Shown here: positions 12,197-18,221 of the stretch, one piece after another
Numbering within the stretch: the stretch's first letter is position 1
Layout of the letters: each line of letters opens with the position of its first letter
DNA from: a virus
IMG/VR virus record: IMGVR_UViG_3300025425_000198
Location: 1-20,876 of that record
Strand: one strand, 5' to 3'
DNA length: 20,876 nt
Made by a program: the position numbers and the translations under genes
Notes under the pieces: model-generated
Seen by the model: the letters and a program-made list of their open reading frames with translations, nothing else
Told to the model about the DNA's origin: nothing
Database searches by the model: none

Positions 12197-12264
12197 GAAG
12201 GGTACGCGGCTGTAACCCGCAGGTATGCTAGTCATTGAGGGTTCGAATCCTTCCACTACCACCA
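12179..12264 (+). tRNA. tRNA-Tyr (GTA)
   Basis: Acceptor GGTAGTG/CACTACC, loop CTGTAAC, long variable arm, GGTTCGAATCC, CCA encoded. Its first 18 bases are also the end of the endonuclease gene. Confidence 0.92.
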
Positions 12265-12270
12265 AATTCT

Positions 12271-12357
12271 TAGAGATCCGGTTCGAGTCCGGCATGTGGT
12301 GTAATATGGAACACGCGATAGAATAAAGGTTCGGCTACCTTCTTAAAAGGTCCACCA
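12271..12357 (+). pseudogene. scrambled tRNA-like fragment
   Basis: An orphan T-arm (CCGG TTCGAGT CCGG, 12278-12292) comes first, then a D-arm-like hairpin GTGT AATATGGA ACAC (12299-12314), then GGTTCGGCTACC and an end TCCACCA. No 5'/3' acceptor match was found. The order T-arm then D-arm is that of a permuted or recombined tRNA. Confidence 0.35.
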
Positions 12358-12362
12358 AATTT

Positions 12363-12434
12363 GGGGAATCTGTATGGGATAGACTTGACATTTGCAATGT
12401 CGATGGATCGGATCGTTACCGATATTCTCCACCA
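12363..12434 (+). tRNA. tRNA-Ala (TGC)
   Basis: Acceptor GGGGAAT/ATTCTCC includes G3-T70, the Ala identity pair. Loop TTTGCAA, CCA encoded. T-loop ATCGTTA (54/58 swapped). Confidence 0.88.
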
Positions 12435-12441
12435 ATTTTAC

Positions 12442-12517
12442 GGCAGATGACCCAGCTGATGACGGGTGCGAATTGCAAATTCGTTATTGAAGAGTTTGAT
12501 TCTCTTATTTGCCTCCA
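12442..12517 (+). tRNA. tRNA-Cys (GCA)
   Basis: Acceptor GGCAGAT/ATTTGCC, loop TTGCAAA, T73, CCA encoded; T-loop TTTGATT. Confidence 0.88.
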
Positions 12518-12522
12518 ATATT

Positions 12523-12593
12523 GGCTCGGCCGCTGGGCGGTGACGACACTCCAAACGTTGTCTTGTAAGGTTCAATTCCTTATCGGGTCGCCA
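12523..12593 (+). tRNA. tRNA-Trp (CCA)
   Basis: Loop CTCCAAA, G73 as in Trp tRNAs, T-arm TAAGG TTCAATT CCTTA, CCA encoded. Acceptor has three G-T pairs; D-arm CCGC-TGG-GCGG has a three-base loop and no 8-9 linker. Confidence 0.82.
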
Positions 12594-12598
12594 TTTTC

Positions 12599-12688
12599 GG
12601 AAGATGATCTAGTCTGGTGACTAGGATTGTTTGCTAAACAAATCGCACCAGAAATGTGTGTCTGATTCAATTTCAGCGTCTTCCTCCA
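12599..12688 (+). tRNA. tRNA-Ser (GCT)
   Basis: Acceptor GGAAGAT/GTCTTCC, loop TTGCTAA, long variable arm, CCA encoded. D-arm CTAGTC-TGGT-GACTAG is a six-pair stem with a four-base loop. T73 instead of the usual G73. Confidence 0.83.
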
Positions 12689-12695
12689 CTTTTAT

Positions 12696-12766
12696 GGTGG
12701 GCGGTCAGGGACCAATCAGAGTTCATATCTCAGATCAGTTAGGTTCGATACCTAGGCTCACCACCA
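12696..12766 (+). tRNA. tRNA with CAT anticodon (Met or Ile2)
   Basis: Acceptor GGTGGGC/GCTCACC, loop TTCATAT, T-arm TTAGG TTCGATA CCTAG, CCA encoded. D-arm GGTC-AGG-GACC has a three-base loop. Could be Ile if C34 is changed to lysidine. Confidence 0.8.
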
Positions 12767-12770
12767 TCAA

Positions 12771-12852
12771 TGCCAGCGCATGGTTTGCTAGGATATTATT
12801 GTCAAGGCGTCACTTTGATATCCAATACGAGGTTCAATCCCTCGGCTGGTAC
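12771..12852 (+). pseudogene. tRNA-like gene with enlarged anticodon loop
   Basis: Acceptor TGCCAGC/GCTGGTA and T-arm CGAGG TTCAATC CCTCG are good. The anticodon arm GGATA/TATCC encloses 23 bases instead of seven, so the anticodon cannot be read. No CCA. Its 3' strand is shared with the 5' strand of the next tRNA. Confidence 0.45.
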
Positions 12853-12920
12853 AGCTTAACTGGGAAAGCAACAAACTCATAATTTGGAGAGAGAGGGATC
12901 GTGACCCTCTCGGCCCACCA
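12843..12920 (+). tRNA. tRNA-Met (CAT)
   Basis: Loop CTCATAA, D-arm GCTT AACTGGGA AAGC, T-arm GAGGG ATCGTGA CCCTC (54/58 swapped), CCA encoded. Acceptor CGGCTGG/TCGGCCC has C1-C72 unpaired, initiator-like. The 8-9 linker has four bases. Overlaps the preceding tRNA-like gene by ten bases. Confidence 0.72.
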
Positions 12921-12925
12921 ATTAA

Positions 12926-12999
12926 AGTCGATTAGCTGAGGGGATTAGCACAGGTTTTACATGCCTGAGACGTTGGTTCAATTCCAACATTGACTACCA
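12926..12999 (+). tRNA. tRNA-Val (TAC)
   Basis: Acceptor AGTCGAT/ATTGACT, loop TTTACAT, T-arm GTTGG TTCAATT CCAAC, CCA encoded. Confidence 0.92.
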
Positions 13000-13004
13000 A
13001 AAAT

Positions 13005-13091
13005 GGAAGGTACCGTGCTGGGCACAAATTGGGTTTGAACCCCAAGGGATCGTTTATAGCGTTCGGGGATCGTTACCTCTACCTTCTTCCA
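13005..13091 (+). tRNA. tRNA-Ser (TGA)
   Basis: Acceptor GGAAGGT/ACCTTCT, stem TTGGG/CCCAA, loop TTTGAAC, long variable arm, T73, CCA encoded. D-arm GTGC-TGG-GCAC (three-base loop). T-loop ATCGTTA (54/58 swapped). Confidence 0.82.
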
Positions 13092-13134
13092 AATTACATC
13101 TACTGAATATAGTAGAAAATCTTGTTATAACACA

Positions 13135-13230
13135 CTGTTTAGCATAATAATTTCTGTGATTAGTGCACTATGACACAGCAATAATGCAATGGGTCCTTAA
13201 CCCAGTTAATCAGGCACGATCCTGAGACAG
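13135..13230 (+). ncRNA. tRNA-like structured segment
   Basis: Ends CTGTTT/GAGACAG can pair (G-T included). Inside are three hairpins: CTGTG/CACAG, TGGG/CCCA, TCAGG/CCTGA. The last has CACGATC where a T-loop would have TTCGATC. CCA is absent. A decayed tRNA or a small RNA. Confidence 0.3.
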
Positions 13231-13241
13231 TTTTAAATTAT

Positions 13242-13331
13242 GGATTGATCCGCTGGGTAGGCCGGCAAACGGTGTTGAATACCGTGGTGACGTTAGTAGC
13301 GTTAGGGGTTCGACTCCTCATCTTTCCGCCA
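13242..13331 (+). tRNA. tRNA-Ser (TGA), second
   Basis: Stem ACGGT/ACCGT, loop GTTGAAT, long variable arm, TTCGACT T-loop, G73, CCA encoded. Acceptor GGATTGA/TCTTTCC has two T-T mismatches, so its activity is uncertain. Confidence 0.75.
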
Positions 13332-13347
13332 ATTTATAGGAAACGAA

Positions 13348-13512
13348 ATGTCTAATAGAAGCGGTAAACATAGAAAGTTCCGAGACAAATTGAAGGCAGG
13401 TAAAATATGCCCTCATTGCTTGTCCGGTAATCTAACCAATTGTGACCAGAAAAACAAAGAAGACCATAGGCATCACGTCCACTGCAATAAATGCAAATTC
13501 GAAAATTATTAA
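13348..13512 (+). CDS. 54-residue zinc-ribbon protein
   Basis: ATG with aggaaa upstream. A basic N-terminus (SGKHRKFRDKLKAGK) precedes Cys21-x2-Cys24 (CPHC) and Cys46-x2-Cys49 (CNKC), a four-Cys zinc ribbon of the kind seen in small nucleic-acid-binding phage proteins. It lies between two tRNA genes and is read with them. No named family. The regular metal ligands and ribosome site make it credible despite its length. Confidence 0.72.
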   Translation: MSNRSGKHRKFRDKLKAGKICPHCLSGNLTNCDQKNKEDHRHHVHCNKCKFENY

Positions 13513-13517
13513 ATTAT

Positions 13518-13590
13518 GCTCTCGGCAACTGGATGCAACTCGGCCTACGAAGCTGGGAATTTATAGGTTCGAGTCCTATCGGGAGCGCCA
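13518..13590 (+). tRNA. tRNA-Arg (ACG)
   Basis: Acceptor GCTCTCG/CGGGAGC, stem TCGGC/GCTGG, loop CTACGAA, T-arm ATAGG TTCGAGT CCTAT, G73, CCA encoded. A34 would need conversion to inosine by host TadA. D-arm is short (GCA ACTGGA TGC). Confidence 0.87.
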
Positions 13591-13609
13591 AATTGTATAT
13601 TCTAATTAT

Positions 13610-13684
13610 AGGCGTGTAGTGTAGTAGGAAACACGGCAGATTTTGAATCTGCTATCCTAGGTTCGAACCCTAGCATGCCCACCA
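13610..13684 (+). tRNA. tRNA-Gln (TTG)
   Basis: D-arm GTGT/ACAC, stem GCAGA/TCTGC, loop TTTTGAA, T-arm CTAGG TTCGAAC CCTAG, CCA encoded. A1-C72 is unpaired; GlnRS favours a weak 1-72 pair. Confidence 0.88.
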
Positions 13685-13730
13685 ATTCCCCCATATAACT
13701 ATCAGTTATATCGATATAACAACTAAGTTG

Positions 13731-13759
13731 TTGACACAACCCCCACCTTATGATATAAT
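13731..13759 (+). promoter_or_regulatory. sigma70-type promoter for the RtcB operon
   Basis: TTGACA, 17 bases, TATAAT, preceded by AACAAC-TAA-GTTGTT (13720-13734) and ATATCGATATAAC. Confidence 0.9.
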
Positions 13760-13791
13760 ACACGTATTGAAATTGAGAAACAAATTAAATT

Positions 13792-14310
13792 ATGAATATA
13801 TTTTATCTTAGCAATGATTACGAGATTGCTGCAGCAATGCATTGTGACAAACATTGTGTTAAAATGATTCTTGAATATGCACAGATGTTATCAACTGCCC
13901 ATCGTATACTCGACGAAGGTACAGAATTATCAACTGATCTATATAAAATCGCTCATAAAAACCACCCATCAACTATATGGGTGCGAGAAAACAAGCAACA
14001 ATATATGTACATGTATAACTTGTTTCAATCCCTTTCGGAGCAATACACGGCACGTTACGGCAAGGTACATTTGTCTTGGAGAAAATTAGGTACCTTGCTT
14101 GGAAAATTACCGAAAGGTATTCCAGATGCAGGTTGGCGCGAACCGCCACAGTGTATGCCAGATTACTGCAAAGGTACTTCTGCTGTCGATGCATACCGTA
14201 AGTATTATGTCGAAGAAAAAAGTTACTTCGCTGCATGGAAATTTAATACAGTGCCTGTTTGGTATACGGCAGGTCTCAACAAAAATAATATAGGAAAGGA
14301 GTTACAATAA
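13792..14310 (+). CDS. conserved phage protein (CDKH-VKM family)
   Basis: 172 residues. CDKHCVKMILEYAQMLSTAH (18-37), YKIAHKNHPSTIWVREN (51-67), YTARYGKVH, CMPDYCKG and AYRKYYVEEKSYFAAWK match a conserved family that I know from T4-like phages (xCDKHVVKMxLExAQxLSTxH...HKNHPCxxWARES...YRYGKxH...YR.YY...K..FAKW). I have seen it labelled as pyrimidine-dimer glycosylase-like, but no resemblance to T4 DenV can be read here, so the function is open. It is coupled to RtcB by a one-base overlap. Confidence 0.75.
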   Translation: MNIFYLSNDYEIAAAMHCDKHCVKMILEYAQMLSTAHRILDEGTELSTDLYKIAHKNHPSTIWVRENKQQYMYMYNLFQSLSEQYTARYGKVHLSWRKLGTLLGKLPKGIPDAGWREPPQCMPDYCKGTSAVDAYRKYYVEEKSYFAAWKFNTVPVWYTAGLNKNNIGKELQ

Positions 14311-15497
14311 TGAAAGTTTTAACTGGCCGCGGCCATGTAGTAAAGGCTTGGTGTGATGGTGTTGATTTTGCGGAAAACACAAAAGAACAATTAATGAACC
14401 TTGCTGATATGCCATTCATACACAAATGGATTGCGTCTATGCCTGATGCCCACTTAGGTAAAGGTTGCGCTATAGGAACAGTTCTGGCCACCAAAAAAGC
14501 GATTATCCCGTCTGCAGTTGGCGTTGACCTTGGCTGCGGCATGCAAGCCGTTAAAACGTCTTTAACTGCGTCTGACTTGCCTTTTAACCTAAAATCGATG
14601 AGATTAGACATTGAAGCGGTGATTCCTGTAGGACAAGGGAAACATAACGTCCAGAAATTACCCAAGGAAGTTATCGATACTTGGAATAAACATTTAAGTT
14701 CAGGCTTTGATAATTTGCGTGAATTTGCCCCTGTCGAGAAGACAAACAATATTGCTCATCTAGGCACCTTGGGTGGTGGAAATCATTTCATCGAAGTGTG
14801 TATCGAGAAAGCAGACAATTCGGTGTGGGTAATGCTACATTCAGGTAGTCGTGGTGTGGGTAATGCTATTGGCAGATACTTTATTGAGAAAGCAAAGTTG
14901 GAAATGGAGAAGTATTTTATTTCTTTGCCAGACGAGGACTTGGCATATTTACCAGAAAACTCGACCTACTTCGATCAATATATCGAAGCCGTTGACTGGG
15001 CACAAGAATTCGCGAAGATGAATCGTGCTTTGATGATGAAAAATGTTTTAGAAGTGCTTGAAAAACATACACAACCTTTTACGGTAGATGAGTTGACTGT
15101 TGACTGTCATCATAACTATGTACAGAAAGAAAACCATTACAACGAAAATGTGTGGGTTACTCGAAAGGGTGCGGTTTCTGCTAAGAAAGGGCAATATGGT
15201 ATCATTCCAAGTAGCATGGGACAGAGATCATTCATAGTTAAAGGCTTGGGAAACAAGGAATCTTTCCACAGTTGTAGTCATGGCGCCGGTCGGGTTATGT
15301 CCAGAACCCAAGCGAAGAAATTAGTAACTATGCAGCAACACGAAGAAGCAGTTCGTGGTGTGGAGTGTAGAATAGACGAAGGTATTATAGACGAGACTCC
15401 AAGTGCGTATAAACCTATCGATGATGTAATGGCAGCTCAGGCCGATTTGGTAGAGATTGTACATGAAATTAAACAAGTGCTTTGTGTAAAGGGTTAA
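14310..15497 (+). CDS. rtcB: RNA ligase RtcB
   Basis: 395 residues (E. coli RtcB about 408). It joins RNA ends carrying 2',3'-cyclic or 3'-phosphate to 5'-OH ends, using GTP and Mn2+. Metal ligands: Asp73-Cys76 in VGVDLGCGM, the GGGNHFIEV motif (about 155-163, His159), His177 in HSGSRGVG. CHHNY (266-270), SMGQRSFIVKG (302-312) and SCSHGAGR (321-328) with the guanylated His324 complete the active site. PDAHLGKGCAIG (45-56) is also typical. The start overlaps the preceding stop (TAATG), with aaaggag at 14296-14302. In archaea and animals RtcB is the tRNA-splicing ligase; in bacteria it repairs RNA. Here it follows a tRNA cluster with interrupted genes. Confidence 0.96.
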   Translation: MKVLTGRGHVVKAWCDGVDFAENTKEQLMNLADMPFIHKWIASMPDAHLGKGCAIGTVLATKKAIIPSAVGVDLGCGMQAVKTSLTASDLPFNLKSMRLDIEAVIPVGQGKHNVQKLPKEVIDTWNKHLSSGFDNLREFAPVEKTNNIAHLGTLGGGNHFIEVCIEKADNSVWVMLHSGSRGVGNAIGRYFIEKAKLEMEKYFISLPDEDLAYLPENSTYFDQYIEAVDWAQEFAKMNRALMMKNVLEVLEKHTQPFTVDELTVDCHHNYVQKENHYNENVWVTRKGAVSAKKGQYGIIPSSMGQRSFIVKGLGNKESFHSCSHGAGRVMSRTQAKKLVTMQQHEEAVRGVECRIDEGIIDETPSAYKPIDDVMAAQADLVEIVHEIKQVLCVKG

Positions 15498-15501
15498 TAC
15501 T

Positions 15502-15690
15502 ATGGGAACGTATGAAATAACATTCAGAACCCGTAAATTAGACGGAACGGGTCGACAATACGGAACCAGAGCAAGTGGGGATGCATCCATCGAGGATATG
15601 TTGGATTTAGCAGAAGACTTGTGTGGAGAAGATTACGAGGACATTTGTTCTATCGTAATAACAGATATTATATTAGACGTTTTCAATTAA
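15502..15690 (+). CDS. small acidic phage protein
   Basis: 62 residues, MGTYEITFRTRKLDGTGRQY, then DASIEDMLDLAEDLCGEDYEDI and a hydrophobic end. It lies four bases after RtcB with a weak aaaggg site. The alpha/beta pattern is plausible. Not recognised. Confidence 0.6.
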   Translation: MGTYEITFRTRKLDGTGRQYGTRASGDASIEDMLDLAEDLCGEDYEDICSIVITDIILDVFN

Positions 15691-15704
15691 AAGAGACAAA
15701 TTAG

Positions 15705-15974
15705 ATGATTAAAATTTTTAAATATGAGTTAACAAATCGCAAAACTGAATTAAAATTGCCCATCGGTGCTGAGATATTGACAGCTTCTATAGAAAATGAT
15801 CGTTTTGTGTTATGGGCCAAGATCGATACCAGTGCATATACAGAGATAAGACATTTTGATGTGATATTTACAGGAGAGGAAATACCCTACATTATGGGTG
15901 TTGAACACAAATACATGACCACAGCATATATCGATAGCGGCCTAGTACTTCATTTATTTGAAGTTATTGGTTGA
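15705..15974 (+). CDS. DUF7352-like small phage protein
   Basis: 89 residues. IFKYELTNRKTELKLPIGAE, ILTASIENDRFVLWAKID and a C-terminal TGEEIP...YIDSGLVLHLFEVIG match a common phage family that I recall (I.KY.L......I.MP.GA.IL.....N....LWA.VD......R.F...GTG). Predicted all-beta. Function unknown. The next promoter's -35 box overlaps its stop codon. Confidence 0.72.
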   Translation: MIKIFKYELTNRKTELKLPIGAEILTASIENDRFVLWAKIDTSAYTEIRHFDVIFTGEEIPYIMGVEHKYMTTAYIDSGLVLHLFEVIG

Positions 15975-15999
15975 CATTACACAAAGATTATGATACAAT
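15971..15999 (+). promoter_or_regulatory. sigma70-type promoter
   Basis: TTGACA, 17 bases, TACAAT: the only one of the fourteen with a changed -10. Confidence 0.82.
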
Positions 16000-16030
16000 A
16001 GTTATATAAGAAATTAAGGTTGACTATATT

Positions 16031-16378
16031 ATGGCATCAATTACGGTATTAGAAGAAATCACTGATTGGGAATACCCAGGCGGTATGTATCATGTCAATG
16101 ATAGCGGTGCTCTTGTAGGGTACCAGCCGCCAAATGGTGAATATAAAGAGTTCATCAATCCGATGAAGAGATTCAGCAAGTCCCGCCGTAAGTTCAGAAC
16201 TTTGTGTAGTCGAAATGATGCTTCTGCCCCTGCTGTACCAGAAGGTATCACTTGGGTTGTCCAAGGCAGCAAAGGCACTAATTATGTTGTGTCTGATGTT
16301 GAAGGAAAATTATCATGCACTTGCCCTGGATTTAAATTTCGGCGCAAATGCAAACATATAGAGAAAAATAATGGATGA
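16031..16378 (+). CDS. SWIM zinc-finger protein
   Basis: 115 residues. The C-terminus carries a SWIM motif: Cys96-x-Cys98-x8-Cys107-x-His109 (SCTCPGF...KCKHI). The N-terminal half has FSKSRRKFRTL, also seen with SWIM domains in phages. SWIM domains bind DNA or protein. The role here is unknown. The start ATG follows the promoter leader. A 33-codon frame overlaps its end. Confidence 0.85.
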   Translation: MASITVLEEITDWEYPGGMYHVNDSGALVGYQPPNGEYKEFINPMKRFSKSRRKFRTLCSRNDASAPAVPEGITWVVQGSKGTNYVVSDVEGKLSCTCPGFKFRRKCKHIEKNNG

Positions 16379-16472
16379 TGAACTAATAGAAATATCCTAT
16401 GTGATGAAAATTCACTCTGGTGCGACATCCAACAACGTTTTGTGGCGAGACAAAAAGAACCGTGGATTCTGA
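16371..16472 (+). CDS. possible 33-residue protein
   Basis: Starts inside the last codons of the SWIM gene (ATGGATGA overlap), MDDELIEISYVMKIHSGATS...LWRDKKNRGF. Overlapping start and sensible composition favour it. Not recognised. Confidence 0.4.
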   Translation: MDDELIEISYVMKIHSGATSNNVLWRDKKNRGF

Positions 16473-16538
16473 GTTACCTAGTCGAGGTGCAGACCCAATT
16501 TTTAAAAGTTTTTATTAAATCAAGTTTGGTATTTTATT

Positions 16539-16802
16539 ATGAATGAAGATTATTACGCAGGAAAAGGATGTAAATGCTTTGCATATAGTAGCAGTGAGTG
16601 TTGTTGCAACGTTGATTGGACAGATCCTGAAATTTACATTCTACGGGCAAAGGTTGCAGAGCTTGAAGAATGGAAATATGTGGTTGACGAGGCGTTAGTT
16701 ATATCTCATCTAGGTACGGCTGATTCGTGCGGTACACCAAAAGAAGCGTTAAACAAATTGCTTGTGTGGTCTGAGGGTGTCGGCGCGCATTTTGCGATAT
16801 AA
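16539..16802 (+). CDS. small Cys-rich phage protein
   Basis: 87 residues. Five Cys lie in the first 25 residues (GCKCFAYSSSECCC), perhaps a metal site. Then a helix ILRAKVAELEEWKYVVDEAL and the motif SHLGTADSCGTPKEALNKLL. The helix plus (L)GTAD...TPxEALxKL combination is frequent in phage small proteins that I recall. Function unknown. Confidence 0.7.
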   Translation: MNEDYYAGKGCKCFAYSSSECCCNVDWTDPEIYILRAKVAELEEWKYVVDEALVISHLGTADSCGTPKEALNKLLVWSEGVGAHFAI

Positions 16803-16844
16803 TTAAAAATTATAACAATATAACTACAAGTTCTAAATATGTTG

Positions 16845-16873
16845 TTGACATTACATCATAGTTGTGGTATAAT
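16845..16873 (+). promoter_or_regulatory. sigma70-type promoter
   Basis: TTGACA, 17 bases, TATAAT, then the shared TATAAATTAATTGAAGAGA leader. Confidence 0.9.
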
Positions 16874-16904
16874 ACATCTATAAATTAATTGAAGAGACTA
16901 AATT

Positions 16905-17072
16905 ATGATGATTTCAGAAATTATTGCCAAATTAGAAACCGACTTGCTTTTATATGGAGATTTAAAGGCGTCAACATTCGACGCCGATGCTTGTTGTTAT
17001 GTAGACTTTGAACCAAAACATATATTAATTGCCGACAACTCAGAAGAAAACACTCTGGTTCTTGGTGGATAA
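16905..17072 (+). CDS. 55-residue acidic phage protein
   Basis: ATG (or the next ATG) behind the shared leader with gaagag. MISEIIAKLETDLLLYGDLK, then ADACCYVDFEPKHILIAD. Acidic, no known motif. The promoter, ribosome site and start make it a sound gene even though it is short. Confidence 0.65.
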   Translation: MMISEIIAKLETDLLLYGDLKASTFDADACCYVDFEPKHILIADNSEENTLVLGG

Positions 17073-17088
17073 TACACAGGATTAAATT

Positions 17089-17646
17089 ATGAATACAAAA
17101 GAATGGTTAGCACAAGTAGCGTATATCAAACCCTATAATATTTGCGATGAAGACATGGATTGCTACTTTAGCAATTTTGACGAGTCTTATATTACTCACG
17201 TTGGTATGGAAGATCAGGTTGAGATTCTTGCAAAGCTTGAAATCACAGAACAATTGACACATGGTGTTGGGTATAGTCCTCTACAAAAAGAATGGTTTGG
17301 TTGGAGTCATCGTGCACTGAACGGCTTTAAAGTTGGGTCTACTTGCGTAAAAGGTGATTGTCATTATATAGCAAATAATCCAGAGGACGACAAACAAGCC
17401 GCTATTGATTTTTGGAAGGATGAATACCACATTAACGTCAGATGCGATGGCATCGTTGAAGAGCAAGGCGAAAAATGTTACGATATCAAGTGGGAGTATA
17501 CGAACACTACTCCAAACTTAAGTCTTCATAACACTATTGGCGGTTGTTTGCATCGTATATCAGATCTAGGGCGAGGTGAATGGGTAGCAAAAACTATGGA
17601 AGATGCCAAACAAATGGCCATAGACTTTAAAGAAGGTGTGTCATAA
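17089..17646 (+). CDS. conserved phage protein with KEWFGWSHRA motif
   Basis: 185 residues. YSPLQKEWFGWSHRALNGF, KVGSTCVKGDCHY, LHRISDLGRGEWVAKTMEDAKQMAIDF. These motifs recur in phage proteins of unknown function that I recall (KxWYGWSHRAxxGFxxGS and RGxWxAKTxExAKxMAxDFA). Probably co-transcribed with the preceding gene. Six Cys are spread without a clear zinc pattern. Confidence 0.75.
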   Translation: MNTKEWLAQVAYIKPYNICDEDMDCYFSNFDESYITHVGMEDQVEILAKLEITEQLTHGVGYSPLQKEWFGWSHRALNGFKVGSTCVKGDCHYIANNPEDDKQAAIDFWKDEYHINVRCDGIVEEQGEKCYDIKWEYTNTTPNLSLHNTIGGCLHRISDLGRGEWVAKTMEDAKQMAIDFKEGVS

Positions 17647-17733
17647 GCAGAACGAAGAAACGAGGCAAAAAGTTATATAACTGCACTTGACGAACTTCTT
17701 ATATCGATATAACAACTAATTATAACAAAGTTG

Positions 17734-17762
17734 TTGACATTATAATAAGTCTATGATATAAT
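17734..17762 (+). promoter_or_regulatory. sigma70-type promoter
   Basis: TTGACA, 17 bases, TATAAT. AACAACT (17711-17717) and AGTTGTT (17729-17735) are inverted arms meeting the -35. Confidence 0.9.
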
Positions 17763-17793
17763 ACATCTATAAATTAATTGAAGAGACTAAATT

Positions 17794-18108
17794 ATGTTAT
17801 CAAGAAATGATTATCTAAACAGAAAATGCAATCACCGCGAATATTATGCTCAATTTGTCACAGAGGAAACTCGAAATCGTGTGCTGCAACGATTTTCCAT
17901 CGAATTGTTGCTTAAAAGTGATGACCAATATTTTAATGATATAACATCGGTCAAACATTGGGATGCGATAGCCTATCCTTCTTCTTCTACTGTAGCCTTG
18001 TTAAGATTAGCTGGTGACGGCCCGACATTGTCTGGTTTGGTTTGTATCATGAAAGAAGCCGCGAGACAATTAGTAGACAATTCTCCTGCTGATTATGCAA
18101 TCGTATAA
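17794..18108 (+). CDS. conserved small phage protein
   Basis: 104 residues, MLSRNDYLNRKCNHREYYAQ, FVTEETRNRVLQRF, VKHWDAIA and GPTLSGLVCIMKEAARQLVD. I recall this as a family of T4-like phages (YLNxxVTHREYYxQFVTxxIxxxV...WD..A...TLAGxVCILKEAAR). Alpha-helical, soluble, function unknown. Own promoter and the shared leader. Confidence 0.75.
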   Translation: MLSRNDYLNRKCNHREYYAQFVTEETRNRVLQRFSIELLLKSDDQYFNDITSVKHWDAIAYPSSSTVALLRLAGDGPTLSGLVCIMKEAARQLVDNSPADYAIV

Positions 18109-18111
18109 CAA

Positions 18112-18160
18112 CTAATTCTAACGATATAACAACTAATTATAACTAAACTGAAATTAGTTG
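18112..18160 (+). repeat. palindromic AT-rich repeats upstream of a promoter
   Basis: AACAACTAAT (18129-18138) and ATTAGTTGTT (18154-18163) form a perfect 10-bp inverted repeat reaching into the -35 box. A second AACAACTAATT copy lies at 18107-18117. Confidence 0.8.
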
Positions 18161-18189
18161 TTGACATTATACCCCAACCATGGTATAAT
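18161..18189 (+). promoter_or_regulatory. sigma70-type promoter
   Basis: TTGACA, 17 bases, TATAAT, shared leader. Confidence 0.9.
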
Positions 18190-18221
18190 ATATGTATAAA
18201 TTAATTGAAGAGACTAAAAAT

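Noticed and set aside
12631-12882. 83-codon open frame across the Ser, Met and other tRNAs
   Set aside because: Fully covered by tRNA genes; composition not protein-like.
13442-13624. 60-codon open frame
   Set aside because: A shadow of the zinc-ribbon gene and tRNA-Arg.
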